Shown: piece by piece, positions 16,745-25,896 of the stretch
Layout of the letters: each line of letters starts with the position of its first letter
Position numbering within the stretch: the stretch's first letter is position 1
From: Kineococcus terrestris
GTDB taxonomy: Bacteria; Actinomycetota; Actinomycetes; Actinomycetales; Kineococcaceae
Length of the DNA stretch: 64,000 nucleotides
Assembly: GCF_041020765.1 (NCBI RefSeq)
Contig: NZ_JBEUEJ010000023.1
Direction: 5' to 3' (one strand)
Translations under genes and position numbers: made by a program
Notes under the pieces: generated by a model
Database searches by the model: none
Told to the model about the DNA's origin: nothing
The model's input: the letters and a program-made list of their open reading frames with translations, nothing else

Positions 16745-16802
16745 CCCGGCAGCCGCCCCGGTCCCGGTTCACGGCCGAGCCGTGGTCCGGGACCGGCGCG
16801 GG

Positions 16803-16847
16803 GCCGCAGGAGGTAGCGCAGCGGCGCCGCAGGAGGTAGCGCAGCGG
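16803..16847. repeat. Two 22-bp direct repeats
   Basis: GCCGCAGGAGGTAGCGCAGC plus GG occurs twice, at 16803-16824 and 16826-16847, separated by one base. It lies downstream of the small peptide gene and of the binding-protein stop at 16931. Function is unknown; it may be a slippage duplication. Confidence 0.75.
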
Positions 16848-16930
16848 GCTCCTGGCGAGACGTCAGTGGACTCCAGGCCCACCTCGAGAACGTCCCCGCG
16901 GGCGGTCACCCACCCGCGGGGACGCGGCTC

Positions 16931-17995
16931 TCAGGACTCGAACGCGGTGGGCAGGTACTGGTCGACGTTGTCCGCGGTGACCACGGGCGCGTACAGCTGC
17001 ACGGTCCGCGGCACCTCCACCTCGACCAGGTCGCTCATCGCCTTGCCCTGCACGAGCAGGCGGGCCAGGCGGATGCCGTCGGCGGCCTGGGTGGACGGGT
17101 AGATGACGGTGGCCTGCAGGACGGACCCGCCGGCCTGGATCTCCCGCATGACGTTCGCGGAGCCGGCGCCGCCGACCATGACGAACTCGTCGCGCCCGGC
17201 CTCCTGGATGGCGGCCATGACGCCGACGCCCTGGTCGTCGTCGTGGTTCCACAGGGCGTCGATCTGCGGCGCGGCCTGCAGGAGGTTCGCGGCGGCGGCC
17301 TGCCCGCCCTGGACGGTGAAGTCGGCGGCGACGCGGTTGTCGACGTCGAGGCCGCAGTCCTCCAGGGCGTCGGCGAAGCCCTGGCTGCGGTCCTGCGTCA
17401 GGGGCAGCGAGTCGATGCCGGCGATCTCGGCGACGACGGCGTCCGGGTTGTCGCCGACCTGCTCGCAGATGTACGTGCCGGCCGAGACGCCCATGCCGTA
17501 GTTGTCGCCGAGGACGGTGGTGCGGGCCGCGAACGGGGTGGAGAACTCGCGGTCGACGTTGACGACGGGGATGCCGGCCTCCATCGCGCGGGTGGCGACG
17601 TCGGTGAGCGCGGCCCCGTCGTAGGGCAGCAGGACGATGGCGTCGACGCCGTCGTTGATGAACTGCTCGACCTGGCTGATCTGCAGGTTGACGTCGTTGG
17701 TGCCCTCGGCGACGCGCAGCTCGACGTCCTCGTAGCGCTCGGCCTCGGCCTGCGCGGCGGTGGTGATGGCGCCCATCCAGCCGTGGTCGGCGGCGGGGGC
17801 GGAGAAGCCGATGACGACGGTGTCGCCGGGCTCGTCGTTGGCGCCGGCGGGGGCGGCCGGTGCCGCCTGGCCGCCGCCGTCGCCCTCGGGCTGCTGGGGT
17901 GCGTTGGACGTGCAGGCGGTGAGCAGGGCGACGGTGCTGACGGCGGCGCCGGCGCTGACGAGCCACCGGCGCAGGCCGGTGCGGGAAGCGGACAC
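16931..17995 (-). CDS. Sugar ABC transporter substrate-binding lipoprotein (ribose type)
   Basis: A 354-residue periplasmic-binding-protein-like lipoprotein. It has a signal with lipobox LLTAC (Cys about 28), a Gly/Pro/Ala linker, then a type I binding-protein fold: VVIGFSAPAADHGWMGAI, EQFINDGVDAIVLLPYD, GIPVVNVDREF and ALWNHDDDQGVG are typical of RbsB/XylF relatives. It is the last gene of the operon with the permease (18066) and ATPase (19136), and it delivers the sugar to them. The actual sugar cannot be fixed from sequence. The stop is followed by a GC-rich spacer with direct repeats. Confidence 0.9.
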   Translation of the reverse strand: MSASRTGLRRWLVSAGAAVSTVALLTACTSNAPQQPEGDGGGQAAPAAPAGANDEPGDTVVIGFSAPAADHGWMGAITTAAQAEAERYEDVELRVAEGTNDVNLQISQVEQFINDGVDAIVLLPYDGAALTDVATRAMEAGIPVVNVDREFSTPFAARTTVLGDNYGMGVSAGTYICEQVGDNPDAVVAEIAGIDSLPLTQDRSQGFADALEDCGLDVDNRVAADFTVQGGQAAAANLLQAAPQIDALWNHDDDQGVGVMAAIQEAGRDEFVMVGGAGSANVMREIQAGGSVLQATVIYPSTQAADGIRLARLLVQGKAMSDLVEVEVPRTVQLYAPVVTADNVDQYLPTAFES

Positions 17996-18065
17996 GTGAT
18001 CCTCCTCGATCGGTGGTCCTCGGGCGGTGCGGGGTGTTCGGGTGGTGGCGGGGTCCTGCTGGGGG

Positions 18066-19139
18066 TCAGGTGCTGCGCGAGCGGGCGGCGAACCGCTGCT
18101 GGAGCATGACGGCGGCGACGATGATCGCGCCCTTGGCGATGGCCTGGGTGGAGATGGACAGGTTGTTCTGGATGAACACGTTCGTGAGGGTGGCGAAGAT
18201 GATGACGCCGAAGACGGTGCCGACGATGGTGCCGCGGCCCCCGGCGAGCAGGGTGCCGCCGACGACGACGGCGGCGATGGCGTCCAGCTCGTACAGCTGG
18301 CCGTTGGTGGAGGAACCGGCCGTGGTGCGGGCCAGCATCATGACGGCGGCGATGCCGGCGGTCAGGCCCGCCAGCGCGTACAGGTAGGTGGTGTGCCGCT
18401 GCACCTTGATGCCGGCCAGGCGGGCGGCCTCCGGGTTGCCGCCGATGGCGACGGTGCGGCGGCCGAACGTCGTGCGGTTGAGCAGGAACCAGCCGCCCAG
18501 CGCCACCAGGCCGAACATCCAGACGATGACGGGGATGCCGAGGACGCTGCCCTGGAAGGTGTCCAGGAAGGGGCGGACGGTGACGATCCAGGTGCGGCGG
18601 TTGGCGATGATCTCCGCCAGTCCCCGGGCGGCGACGAGCATCGCCAGGGTCGCGATGAACGCCACGACCCGCCCGTAGGCGATGAGGACGCCGTTGACCA
18701 CCCCGCACGCCGTCCCCACCAGCAGCGCGGTGAACACCATGACGATCCAGTGGAAGTCCGCGGCGATGGACTGCGTCGCCACGGTCGTCGCCCACACCGA
18801 CGCCAGGCCGAGGACGGAACCGACGGACAGGTCGATCCCGCCGCCGGTGATGACGAACGTCATGCCGACGGCCAGCACGCCGTAGACGGCGGCCAGCCGC
18901 AGGATCGTCAGGAGGTTGTCGACGCTGGCGAAGCGTTCCCCGGCGGTGGCGTACCCCACCACGCACAGGGCCGCCAGGGCGATGACGAGGCCGATGCTGC
19001 GCCCGGCGCCGCCGCTGAGGAACCGGGTACCACCGGCGGGGGCGCCGGGTGCGGGTCCGGTGCGCGCCAGCGGTGTCTCGCGGTCCGGGTCGGGGGGGAC
19101 GCTGCCCGCCGTGGACAGCGGCGGCTGCTGCTCGCTCAC
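18066..19139 (-). CDS. Sugar ABC transporter permease (RbsC type)
   Basis: A 357-residue membrane permease with about eight to ten helices. It carries the RbsC/XylH signature around GMTFVITGGGIDLSVGSVLG (about 94-113) and the late segment AVVVGGTLLAGGRGTIVGT. The start overlaps the stop of the ATPase gene by 4 nt, and the binding protein gene follows 70 nt downstream, giving the order ATPase-permease-binding protein. It forms the membrane channel for the sugar bound by the lipoprotein. Confidence 0.92.
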   Translation of the reverse strand: MSEQQPPLSTAGSVPPDPDRETPLARTGPAPGAPAGGTRFLSGGAGRSIGLVIALAALCVVGYATAGERFASVDNLLTILRLAAVYGVLAVGMTFVITGGGIDLSVGSVLGLASVWATTVATQSIAADFHWIVMVFTALLVGTACGVVNGVLIAYGRVVAFIATLAMLVAARGLAEIIANRRTWIVTVRPFLDTFQGSVLGIPVIVWMFGLVALGGWFLLNRTTFGRRTVAIGGNPEAARLAGIKVQRHTTYLYALAGLTAGIAAVMMLARTTAGSSTNGQLYELDAIAAVVVGGTLLAGGRGTIVGTVFGVIIFATLTNVFIQNNLSISTQAIAKGAIIVAAVMLQQRFAARSRST

Positions 19140-20683
19140 GCGGCACTTCCTTCCATGACGAGGTCGAGCACCCGGTGCTCGTCGATCTGGGCGGCCGGGC
19201 CGCTGTGCACGACGCGGCCCTCGGCGAGGACGAGGACGTGGTCGGCCAGGCCGAGCACCTCCTCGATCTCGCTGGAGACCACGACGACGGCGTTGCCGGC
19301 GCGGGCGAGGTCGTTGACGAGCGCGTACATCTCCGCGCGGGCGCCGACGTCGACGCCGCGGGTGGGTTCGTCCAGCAGCAGGACGCGGCAGCCGTGCACG
19401 AGCCAGCGCGCCAGCATCGCCTTCTGCTGGTTGCCGCCGGACAGGGTGCGGATCGCCCGGTCGGTGTCGGCGGGCCGCACGTCGAGGGCGTCGATCTGCT
19501 CGCGCGCGCGGGACCGCTCGGCCCGCTCGTCGAGGACGGACCCGCGGGCGAACCGGGAGAACGTCGAGAGGGTGATGTTGCGATAAACAGGTTCGTCGAG
19601 GAGCAGCCCCTGCGCCTTGCGCTCCTCGGGGGCCAGCCCGATCCCAGCGCGCACGGCCATCGGCACGGAACCCGGCCGCAGCTTCCTCCCGTCGACGAGG
19701 ACCTCGCCGGCGGTGGCGCGGCGCGCCCCGTAGACGGTCTCCAGGACCTCCGAGCGCCCGGACCCGACGAGACCGGCCAGGCCCACGACCTCCCCGGCGC
19801 GCACCGTGAACGACACGTCGGAGAACACCCCGCGCAGGGCGAGGTCGCGCACCTCCAGCAGCGGCGGCGCGTCGGCGGGGACCGGTGGGCGGGAGGGGAA
19901 CACCCGCTGCACCGAGCGGCCCGTCATGAGGCGGATGAGGTCGGCCGTCGGGGTTTCCGCCACCGGCAGCCCGGAGGCGACGGTGCGCCCGTCCTTGAGG
20001 ACGGTGATGCGGTCGCCGATCTGCCGGATCTCCTCCAGCCGGTGGGAGATGTAGAGGACGGCGACCCCGTCGGCGGTGAGCTGGCGCACCACCCGGAACA
20101 GGTTCGCGACCTCCTCGGAGTCCAGCACCGCGGAGGGTTCGTCCATGACGATGAGCCGGGCGTCGTGCGACAGGGCCCGCGCCATGCTCACCACCTGCTT
20201 GCCCGCCGCGGACAGCGTGCCGACCTCCCGGGTGGGGGACAGGTCGCCGTGCCCCAGGCGCCGCAGGAGTTCACGGGTGCGGGCGTGCGCGTCGTGCCGG
20301 CGGGTCACCCCGCCGCGGGACAGCTCGTGCCCCAGGTAGACGTTCTCGGCGACCGTGAGGCCGTCGACGACGTCCAGTTCCTGGTACATCGTGGCGATGC
20401 CGGTGCGCAGCGCGTCCACCGGGGAACTGGGCCGGACCTCCTGCCCGCGCCACTCCACCGTCCCGCTGGTGGGGCGGTGCGCGCCGGCCAGGACCTTGAT
20501 GAGCGTGGACTTCCCGGCGCCGTTCTGCCCGAGGAGGCAGTGCACCTCCCCGGGGCGGACGTCGAGGTCCACCCCGTCGAGCGCGCGCACGCCGGAGAAC
20601 TCCTTGACGATGCCCCGGACCGCGAGCAGCGGGGCGGTGGAACTGCCGGGCGCGTCGGCCCTCGTGCGGTCGTCCTCGACCAT
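19136..20683 (-). CDS. Sugar ABC transporter ATP-binding protein (RbsA/XylG type)
   Basis: A 515-residue protein with two ABC ATPase domains. Domain one (about 17-250) has Walker A GQNGAGKST, a degenerate signature TLSAAGKQ and Walker B LIVMDEPSA. Domain two (about 265-510) has a shortened P-loop (GLVGSGRSE), the signature TLSGGNQQK and Walker B VLLLDEPTRGVD. Such double ATPases power ribose/xylose-type importers. It is the first gene of the operon and is divergent from the ROK regulator, with a promoter region at 20684-20786. Confidence 0.93.
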   Translation of the reverse strand: MVEDDRTRADAPGSSTAPLLAVRGIVKEFSGVRALDGVDLDVRPGEVHCLLGQNGAGKSTLIKVLAGAHRPTSGTVEWRGQEVRPSSPVDALRTGIATMYQELDVVDGLTVAENVYLGHELSRGGVTRRHDAHARTRELLRRLGHGDLSPTREVGTLSAAGKQVVSMARALSHDARLIVMDEPSAVLDSEEVANLFRVVRQLTADGVAVLYISHRLEEIRQIGDRITVLKDGRTVASGLPVAETPTADLIRLMTGRSVQRVFPSRPPVPADAPPLLEVRDLALRGVFSDVSFTVRAGEVVGLAGLVGSGRSEVLETVYGARRATAGEVLVDGRKLRPGSVPMAVRAGIGLAPEERKAQGLLLDEPVYRNITLSTFSRFARGSVLDERAERSRAREQIDALDVRPADTDRAIRTLSGGNQQKAMLARWLVHGCRVLLLDEPTRGVDVGARAEMYALVNDLARAGNAVVVVSSEIEEVLGLADHVLVLAEGRVVHSGPAAQIDEHRVLDLVMEGSAA

Positions 20684-20786
20684 GTGGGGAAACTAGGACT
20701 CCTTCTGCCGGCCGTCAAGCAAAAGTCGCGCGCTTCCTGCCCCCGGCTCTCTCCCGGGTGGCGGAACCCGTGCTTCACTGTCCGCC

Positions 20787-21956
20787 ATGCCCGGGCACGT
20801 CGGCGTCGACGGTCTCAGCTCCACCCTCCAGCTCCTGCGGGACGGGCGGCCCCGCACGCGCGCCGAACTGGCCCAGCTCACCGGGCAGGCCCGCTCGACG
20901 GTCTCCCAGCGCGTCGACGCGCTCATCGCCGCGCGGCTCGTCGCCCCCACCGGGGAGGCCACCTCCACCGGAGGCCGGCCCCCCGCCACGTTCGCGTTCA
21001 ACCCCGCCGCCCGCGTCGTCCTCGCCGTCGACCTCGGCGCCACCCACGCCCGCGTCGCCGTCACCGACCTCGCCGCCACCGTCCTCGCCGAGGAACTGCG
21101 CTCCATCGTCATCGGCGACGGCCCGGCCCCCGTGCTGGACGTCGTCGCCGCCGTCGCGCACGAGGTGCTCGCCGCGGCCGGGCGCTCGCCCGCGGACGTC
21201 GCCGGGATCGGCGTCGGCCTGCCCGGCCCCGTCGACCACGCCACCGGCCGCCCCACCAACCCGCCGATCATGCCCGGCTGGCACGACGCCGACGTGCGCG
21301 GCGAGCTGCGCGCCCGCCTCGGCGTCCTGCCCGTCGTCGTCGACAACGACGTCAACGCGATGGCCGTCGGGGAGCACGCCGCGGCCTGGCCCGACGTCGA
21401 CCACCTCGTGTTCGTGAAGGTCGCCACCGGCATCGGCGCCGGCATCGTCAGCGACGGTCGCATCGTCCGCGGCGCCCAGGGCACCGCCGGCGACCTCGGC
21501 CACGTCGCCGTCCCCGGCGGCGCCGACGTCCCCTGCCGCTGCGGCAGCACCGGCTGCCTGGAAGCCCTCGCCAGCGGGCGCGCCGTCGCCGCCGCGCTGC
21601 GCGCCGAGGGCCTGCCCGCGGAGGGCGGTGCCGACGTCGCCGCCCTCGTCGCCGCGGGGGACGCGCTGGCCGCGGCCGCGGTGCGCGACGCCGGGCGGGC
21701 GATCGGGCGGGTGCTCGCCGGGTGCGTCAGCCTGCTCAACCCCTCCGTCATCGCCGTCGGGGGGAGCCTCGCCACCGCGGGGGAGCAGCTGCTGGCCGGG
21801 GTGCGGGAGACCGTGTACCGGCGTTCGCCGCCCATCGCGACGCAGCACCTGCGGATCGTCACCAGCCGCACCGGCGCGCGGGCGGGGGTGATCGGGGCGA
21901 GCACGATGGTCATCGAGCAGGTGCTGTCGGGGGAACTGCTGGACGGGATCGTGTGA
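20787..21956 (+). CDS. ROK-family transcriptional regulator
   Basis: A 389-residue repressor. An N-terminal winged helix (about 10-65) contains TRAELAQLTGQARSTVSQRV. The ROK sugar-binding domain follows, with ATP-like DLGATHARVAV (about 83) and the zinc-site run GHVAVPGG...CRCGSTGCLEA (about 235-260; Cys-Cys-Cys cluster intact). By family behaviour it would sense a sugar and control the divergent ABC transporter genes. The 103-nt spacer should hold both promoters and its operator. I could not identify a clean palindrome there. Confidence 0.9.
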   Translation: MPGHVGVDGLSSTLQLLRDGRPRTRAELAQLTGQARSTVSQRVDALIAARLVAPTGEATSTGGRPPATFAFNPAARVVLAVDLGATHARVAVTDLAATVLAEELRSIVIGDGPAPVLDVVAAVAHEVLAAAGRSPADVAGIGVGLPGPVDHATGRPTNPPIMPGWHDADVRGELRARLGVLPVVVDNDVNAMAVGEHAAAWPDVDHLVFVKVATGIGAGIVSDGRIVRGAQGTAGDLGHVAVPGGADVPCRCGSTGCLEALASGRAVAAALRAEGLPAEGGADVAALVAAGDALAAAAVRDAGRAIGRVLAGCVSLLNPSVIAVGGSLATAGEQLLAGVRETVYRRSPPIATQHLRIVTSRTGARAGVIGASTMVIEQVLSGELLDGIV

Positions 21957-22001
21957 GGCGGGTCGTCGGCGCGGAGCCGCAGCTCGCGGCCGGCGGATCC
22001 C

Positions 22002-23393
22002 TCATCCCCGACGCGCCAGGTCCTCCAGCGCCGCCGAGAAGCTCCCGTTCCACGTGCCCAGGTGCGGCCACACCGCCGCCACCCGCTGCGTCGCCTCCTC
22101 CGCGCTGAGCCCCTCCTCGCGCACCAGCCAGGCCCGCAGCACCAGCCCCGTGCGGGAGGCGCCCGCGTGGCAGTGCACGAGCACCCGCCTGCCCTCGGCG
22201 CGCAGCGCGGCCACGTCGCCGAGCACGTCGTCGAGGACGGTGGCCAGCTCGGTGTTGCTGTCGTCGTCGGTGAGGTAGGCGAAGCGCTGCACCTCGTGGC
22301 CGAAGCGACCGCCGGTGCGGCACAGCGAGACCACCGCGAAGTCGCGGTCGCTGCGGCGCGCGCCGTCGAGGTCGGCCGCCCACACGCCCGGGGCGACCTC
22401 CGTGGCCGGCAGGCCGCGGGTGGGGGCCGGCTCGTGCGGGCGCAGGTGGCGCTCGCCGTCGAGCTGCGCGGCCAGCAGCTGCAGGTCGCGCAGCTCGTAC
22501 GTCCGGTCCCCGAACCCCGGGACGTGCCCGTGGACGACGGAGGTCCAGCGGACCGGGACGCCGGTGATGCCCGCGCGGGCACCGGCGAGCGCCCCGGTGA
22601 CGCAGGCGACGGTGTCGGTGTCGCCGCCGAGGTCGACCACCCGGCGCAGCGCCTCCTCGAACGTCGCCGAGCTGCGCAGCGCCCACAGGGCCGACCCCAG
22701 CGTCGGCCACACCGCGCCGTTGCCCTCGGTGGCGTCCTCGGGCCGCCAGCCCGGGGCGCACACCCGCGCCCACTTCCCGCGGTGCTCCTCCGCCACCAGC
22801 GGCAGCGCCCCGGCGACGGCGTCGTCGACGTCCCCGCCCGCCAGCAGCACCCGCAGCACCTCGTGGAACAGCGCGCACCCCTCGCCCGCCGCGGGGTCGC
22901 CGTGGGTGAGGGCGCTGATCCGCCGGGCGGCGTCCATCGTCACCCGCTGCCCGGCGCGGGCGAAGAACAGCGCCGCCGGGGTGGCGCGCATCAGCGAGCC
23001 GTTGCCGGCCGCGCGGTGCCCGGCGCGCACGTGCTCGGCCGCCGCGGTGTCCCACGGCAGCCCGGAGCTCAGCACCGCGGACGTCTGCACCCCGATGTCC
23101 GGCGGGCCGGCCTGCGCCCAGCGCTGGAACCGGGCGAAGACGTCGGCCTCGTCCAGGCCGTCGTGCTCCAGCAGCGACTGCGCGAGCAGCAGCGCCGTCT
23201 GCGTGTCGTCGGTGAACTCGCCCGGTGCCCAGCCCAGGGAACCGCCGCCGCACATCTCGGTGGAGGTCCCGCGCGCGGCGGTGGGGAAGCGGGCGCTGAA
23301 CGCGCCCGGCGGGCCGAACTCGAACGGGGCGCCCAGGGCGTCGCCGACGGCGGAGCCCACGAGGGCGCCCATCACGCGGTGCTGACCGTCCAC
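22002..23393 (-). CDS. ADP-ribosylglycohydrolase fused to dual-specificity phosphatase
   Basis: A 463-residue two-domain protein. Residues 1-300 are an ADP-ribosylglycohydrolase: GALVGSAVGDALGAPFE (about 8), the metal-binding GEFTDDTQTA (about 58), a GNGSLMRATP loop and GGDTDTVACVTGALAGA (about 260), so the metal residues are intact. Residues about 325-463 are a cysteine phosphatase with VLVHCHAGASRTGLV (HCx5R). It should remove ADP-ribose from a target and dephosphorylate either the product or a partner; the substrate is unknown. The GTG at 23393 has a GAGGAGG ribosome binding site at ideal spacing; an ATG at 23435 would extend into the operator. It is divergent from a NrtR-like gene. Confidence 0.87.
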   Translation of the reverse strand: MDGQHRVMGALVGSAVGDALGAPFEFGPPGAFSARFPTAARGTSTEMCGGGSLGWAPGEFTDDTQTALLLAQSLLEHDGLDEADVFARFQRWAQAGPPDIGVQTSAVLSSGLPWDTAAAEHVRAGHRAAGNGSLMRATPAALFFARAGQRVTMDAARRISALTHGDPAAGEGCALFHEVLRVLLAGGDVDDAVAGALPLVAEEHRGKWARVCAPGWRPEDATEGNGAVWPTLGSALWALRSSATFEEALRRVVDLGGDTDTVACVTGALAGARAGITGVPVRWTSVVHGHVPGFGDRTYELRDLQLLAAQLDGERHLRPHEPAPTRGLPATEVAPGVWAADLDGARRSDRDFAVVSLCRTGGRFGHEVQRFAYLTDDDSNTELATVLDDVLGDVAALRAEGRRVLVHCHAGASRTGLVLRAWLVREEGLSAEEATQRVAAVWPHLGTWNGSFSAALEDLARRG

Positions 23394-23407
23394 GGCCGCC
23401 TCCTCGG

Positions 23408-23453
23408 TTAGCGCAAGATTGAGACAAGTCGACATTAGCGCACATCTGCGACA
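23408..23453. promoter_or_regulatory. Tandem 19-bp operator-like repeat
   Basis: Two 19-bp units beginning TTAGCGCA and ending GACA, at 23408-23426 and 23435-23453 (14 of 19 identical), occupy most of the 70-bp spacer between the divergent ADP-ribosylglycohydrolase and NrtR-like genes. The position fits a site bound by the NrtR-like protein to control both. Binding is inferred. Confidence 0.6.
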
Positions 23454-23463
23454 ACATCGAGGG

Positions 23464-24096
23464 GTGGACGCGGACCTGTCGAGCTACGTGCGCCCGTCCG
23501 TCGCCGTGGACACCGTGGTGCTCACCGTGTCCCCCGACGGCGACCTGCGCGTCCTGCTGATGCGCCCGCGCGACCCCCGGCACGGCGACTGGGCCCTGCC
23601 CGGCACGTTCCTGCACGAGGGCGAGACGCTCGCCGACGCGGTCCTGCGCTCGCTGCGCACCAAGGCCCACGTCGAGGGCCTGCGCCCCCGCCAGCTGCAC
23701 GTCTTCGACGACCCCGGTCGCGACGACCGCGGCTGGGTGCTGTCGGTGGCCCACCTCGACCTCGTGCCCTGGGAGCTCCTCGGCGACGCGCCGGAGCGCG
23801 ACGACGTGCGGCTCGCCCCGCCGGACCGCACCGGCCCGCTGCCCTTCGACCACGCCGCCGTCGTCCGCCTCGGCGTCCAGTGCGCCCGGCAGGACTACGC
23901 CGCCGCCCCCGACCCCGCCGGCCTGCTCGCCGGCCCCTTCACGCTGCGGCAGCTGCAGCAGGTGCACGAGGCCGTCGCGGGCGAGGCGCTGCCGCGCGAC
24001 ACCTTCCGGCGTCGCGTGGAACCGGCACTGCGGGCGACGGGGCGGATGAGCAGCGGACGGGTGGGGAAACCGGCCCGGCTGTTCGAGCGCCGCTGA
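23464..24096 (+). CDS. NrtR-like Nudix-domain transcriptional regulator
   Basis: A 210-residue protein. A Nudix-like domain (about 10-135) is followed by a C-terminal winged helix (about 150-208; FTLRQLQQVHEAV, LPRDTFRRRV, and GRMSSGRVGKPARLFERR-type tail, key residues GKPARLF). The Nudix box is degenerate: after GETLADAVL the catalytic Arg-Glu and Glu-Glu pairs are replaced by RS and TKAH, so it should bind rather than hydrolyse an ADP-ribose-like ligand. NrtR proteins are known repressors of NAD and ADP-ribose genes. The divergent glycohydrolase is the obvious target. The GTG start at 23464 is set by the domain N-terminus. Confidence 0.88.
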   Translation: MDADLSSYVRPSVAVDTVVLTVSPDGDLRVLLMRPRDPRHGDWALPGTFLHEGETLADAVLRSLRTKAHVEGLRPRQLHVFDDPGRDDRGWVLSVAHLDLVPWELLGDAPERDDVRLAPPDRTGPLPFDHAAVVRLGVQCARQDYAAAPDPAGLLAGPFTLRQLQQVHEAVAGEALPRDTFRRRVEPALRATGRMSSGRVGKPARLFERR

Positions 24097-24127
24097 ACCG
24101 CGGCCCGCACGCCGCGCCAGCGCACGG

Positions 24128-24388
24128 TCACGCGGCGAACCCCTCGAGCCACGCCACGACCTCCGCCGGCAGGTCCGCGCGACGCCGCCACGACTGCTTC
24201 ACGCCCGTCACCGACCGGGTCCAGTGCCAGGAGCGGTGCGCGCAGACGTAGAAGTCCACCGGCAGGTCGAAGTGGTGCCACGCGTTGGCGCGGCGGAAGA
24301 CGAGGACCGCGGCGTTGCGGTCGGCGGCGTAGACCTTGCCGCAGCGGCAGAGCCGCACCCGGTCGCGGCGGACGCGCTGGTGGGACAT
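24128..24388 (-). CDS. Hypothetical 86-residue basic protein
   Basis: A short basic protein starting MSHQRVRRDRVR with a good ribosome binding site (GGAGACC before the ATG at 24388). It has RLCRCGKVYAADR near the start and a YVCAHRSWHW segment, so Cys/His residues could bind a metal. A longer in-frame start at 24493 is possible, but the internal ATG has the better context. I do not recognise the family. It is convergent with the NrtR-like gene. Confidence 0.55.
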   Translation of the reverse strand: MSHQRVRRDRVRLCRCGKVYAADRNAAVLVFRRANAWHHFDLPVDFYVCAHRSWHWTRSVTGVKQSWRRRADLPAEVVAWLEGFAA

Positions 24389-24971
24389 CGGGTCTCCTCC
24401 CGTCGTGGTGGGTGGGGAGACCGTGGGGGACGGGTCCGACACGAGGGGTCCGGGCGTCCAGCGCGTCGAGGAACCGAGAACATTGCGCCGCAACGGTTCC
24501 GCGAGGGGGCCACCGGACGTGCCGCCGTGCTGGGCGCTCCAGGTCCACCCGTCCGGAGCAGCGTCAGGCGGTCACGGACGCCGCTCCGAGGTGCCGAGAG
24601 CGCGTGGCGCCCGTCCCCGGGTGGTGGTGGGCGTAGGCGACCTGGACGGGGGCGGCGACCCCGGCGATGAAGTGCTCGGCCTCCGCGACCTTGCCAGAGC
24701 TCGCGCGTGCCAGGTGGACGAGGTACGGGTGCCGCACCCGGCTGTTGCGGAACTTGGCGTCGTCACCGCGCAGGTGCTCCAGGCCGTAGTCGAGCCCCAG
24801 CTCGACCGCGATCGGCGCCTGGATCCGTCCGTCGCGGAACTGGCGATGGCCGGCGCGCGCGAGCTGTGTCGGCGCCAGGACGACCAGGTCGAACAATCCC
24901 CGGCCACCGCCCTTGTGCACGAGCTGCGTCGTCAGCCGGCCCCCGTCGAACGGGTGGAGGCCAGAAAGAGT

Positions 24972-25896
24972 GAGCCTTTTCCATCCCGGCTCAGCCGGCG
25001 AGGATGAGGGTCTGCACAGCGGCGACGAGGTTGGTCGCAGTGGTGGGGCTGGAGCGGATCTTGCGCAGCACCCGCCAGCTCTTCAGTTGCGCGTTGGCCC
25101 GCTCGCCCGGCGCCCGCAAGGCGGCGTGAGCACGGTTGACCGCGCGCTGGTTCGCCGACAGAGGTCGGAAGGCGCCGGTGGTGCGGTCCTTGCGGCGTGA
25201 GCGCTGCGGTACCCGGACCTCGGGGCAGGTACGCGCGGCGCCCTGGTAGCCGCGATCGGCCAGGACCGGCACGCCGGTGCCGGCCAGGGCGGTGAGCAGG
25301 CCGTGTTTACGGGCGGCGCCGATGTCGTGGCGTGAGCCGGGCAGCGCGGGTGAGGCCCAGATCAGCCGCCCGGCAGGGTCAGCGAGGGTCTGCACGTTCA
25401 GCCCGTGGGCCTTGTGCTTGCCCGCGTAGTAGATGCGGTCGCCCTTGGTGGCCATGGCCACCCGGTCGATGCGCAGCAGAGTTCCATCCAGGAGGACGTA
25501 GGCCTTGGCCGCAACCGCCGTCAGCGCCTGCTGCAAGGTTGGTGTCATCGCCGCCAGCACGGCCAGGGCCTCGTGGACGTATCGGTGCACGGTGGCGATC
25601 CCGACGCCGAAGCCGGCGGCCAGGTCCGCGTAGCGCTCACCCTTGCGCAGGTGCGCCAGCACCAGCAGCGCTTGGCGCCCCGGTGTGAGGCGGCGCCAGG
25701 GGAACCGATGCGCTGACGCCGCCGACGTAGCGCGTCGCTGAGCAAGCTCAGGGCGCGGGTGGACACGGGCAGGCCGGACGGGTAGGACAGCATGTGAAGC
25801 CCCTGGTGGTGCGGACGATCTCGACAATCCCCGTCCTACCAGGGGCTTCGCTGATGCTGGCCGCAACCCCGCTCGCCAGCCAGATGGAAAAGGCTC
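24972..25896 (-). mobile_element. IS5-family insertion sequence, 925 bp
   Basis: Terminal inverted repeats of 14 perfect bases (GAGCCTTTTCCATC at 24972-24985 and its complement at 25883-25896) extend imperfectly inward (GGCTGGCGAG-like). The element is flanked by AGT on both sides (24969-24971 and 25897-25899), a 3-bp target duplication. It carries one DDE transposase on the minus strand and interrupts a small gene. Size and layout fit the IS5 family (IS427 or ISL2-like groups). Confidence 0.85.
24991..25793 (-). CDS. IS5-family DDE transposase, two frames
   Basis: The transposase is split between two frames. An upstream frame starts at 25793 (MLSYPSGLPVSTRALSLLS) and a downstream frame carries the rest (WRRLTPGRQALLVLAHL onward). 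They meet at the CCCC run near 25699-25702; a -1 shift there gives a 267-residue protein of normal family length. The catalytic triad is present: Asp in YVLLDGTLL, Asp in VLADRGYQG and Glu in GERANAQLKSW. Programmed frameshifting is known in some IS5 subgroups, but a simple inactivating mutation is also possible. Confidence 0.75.
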
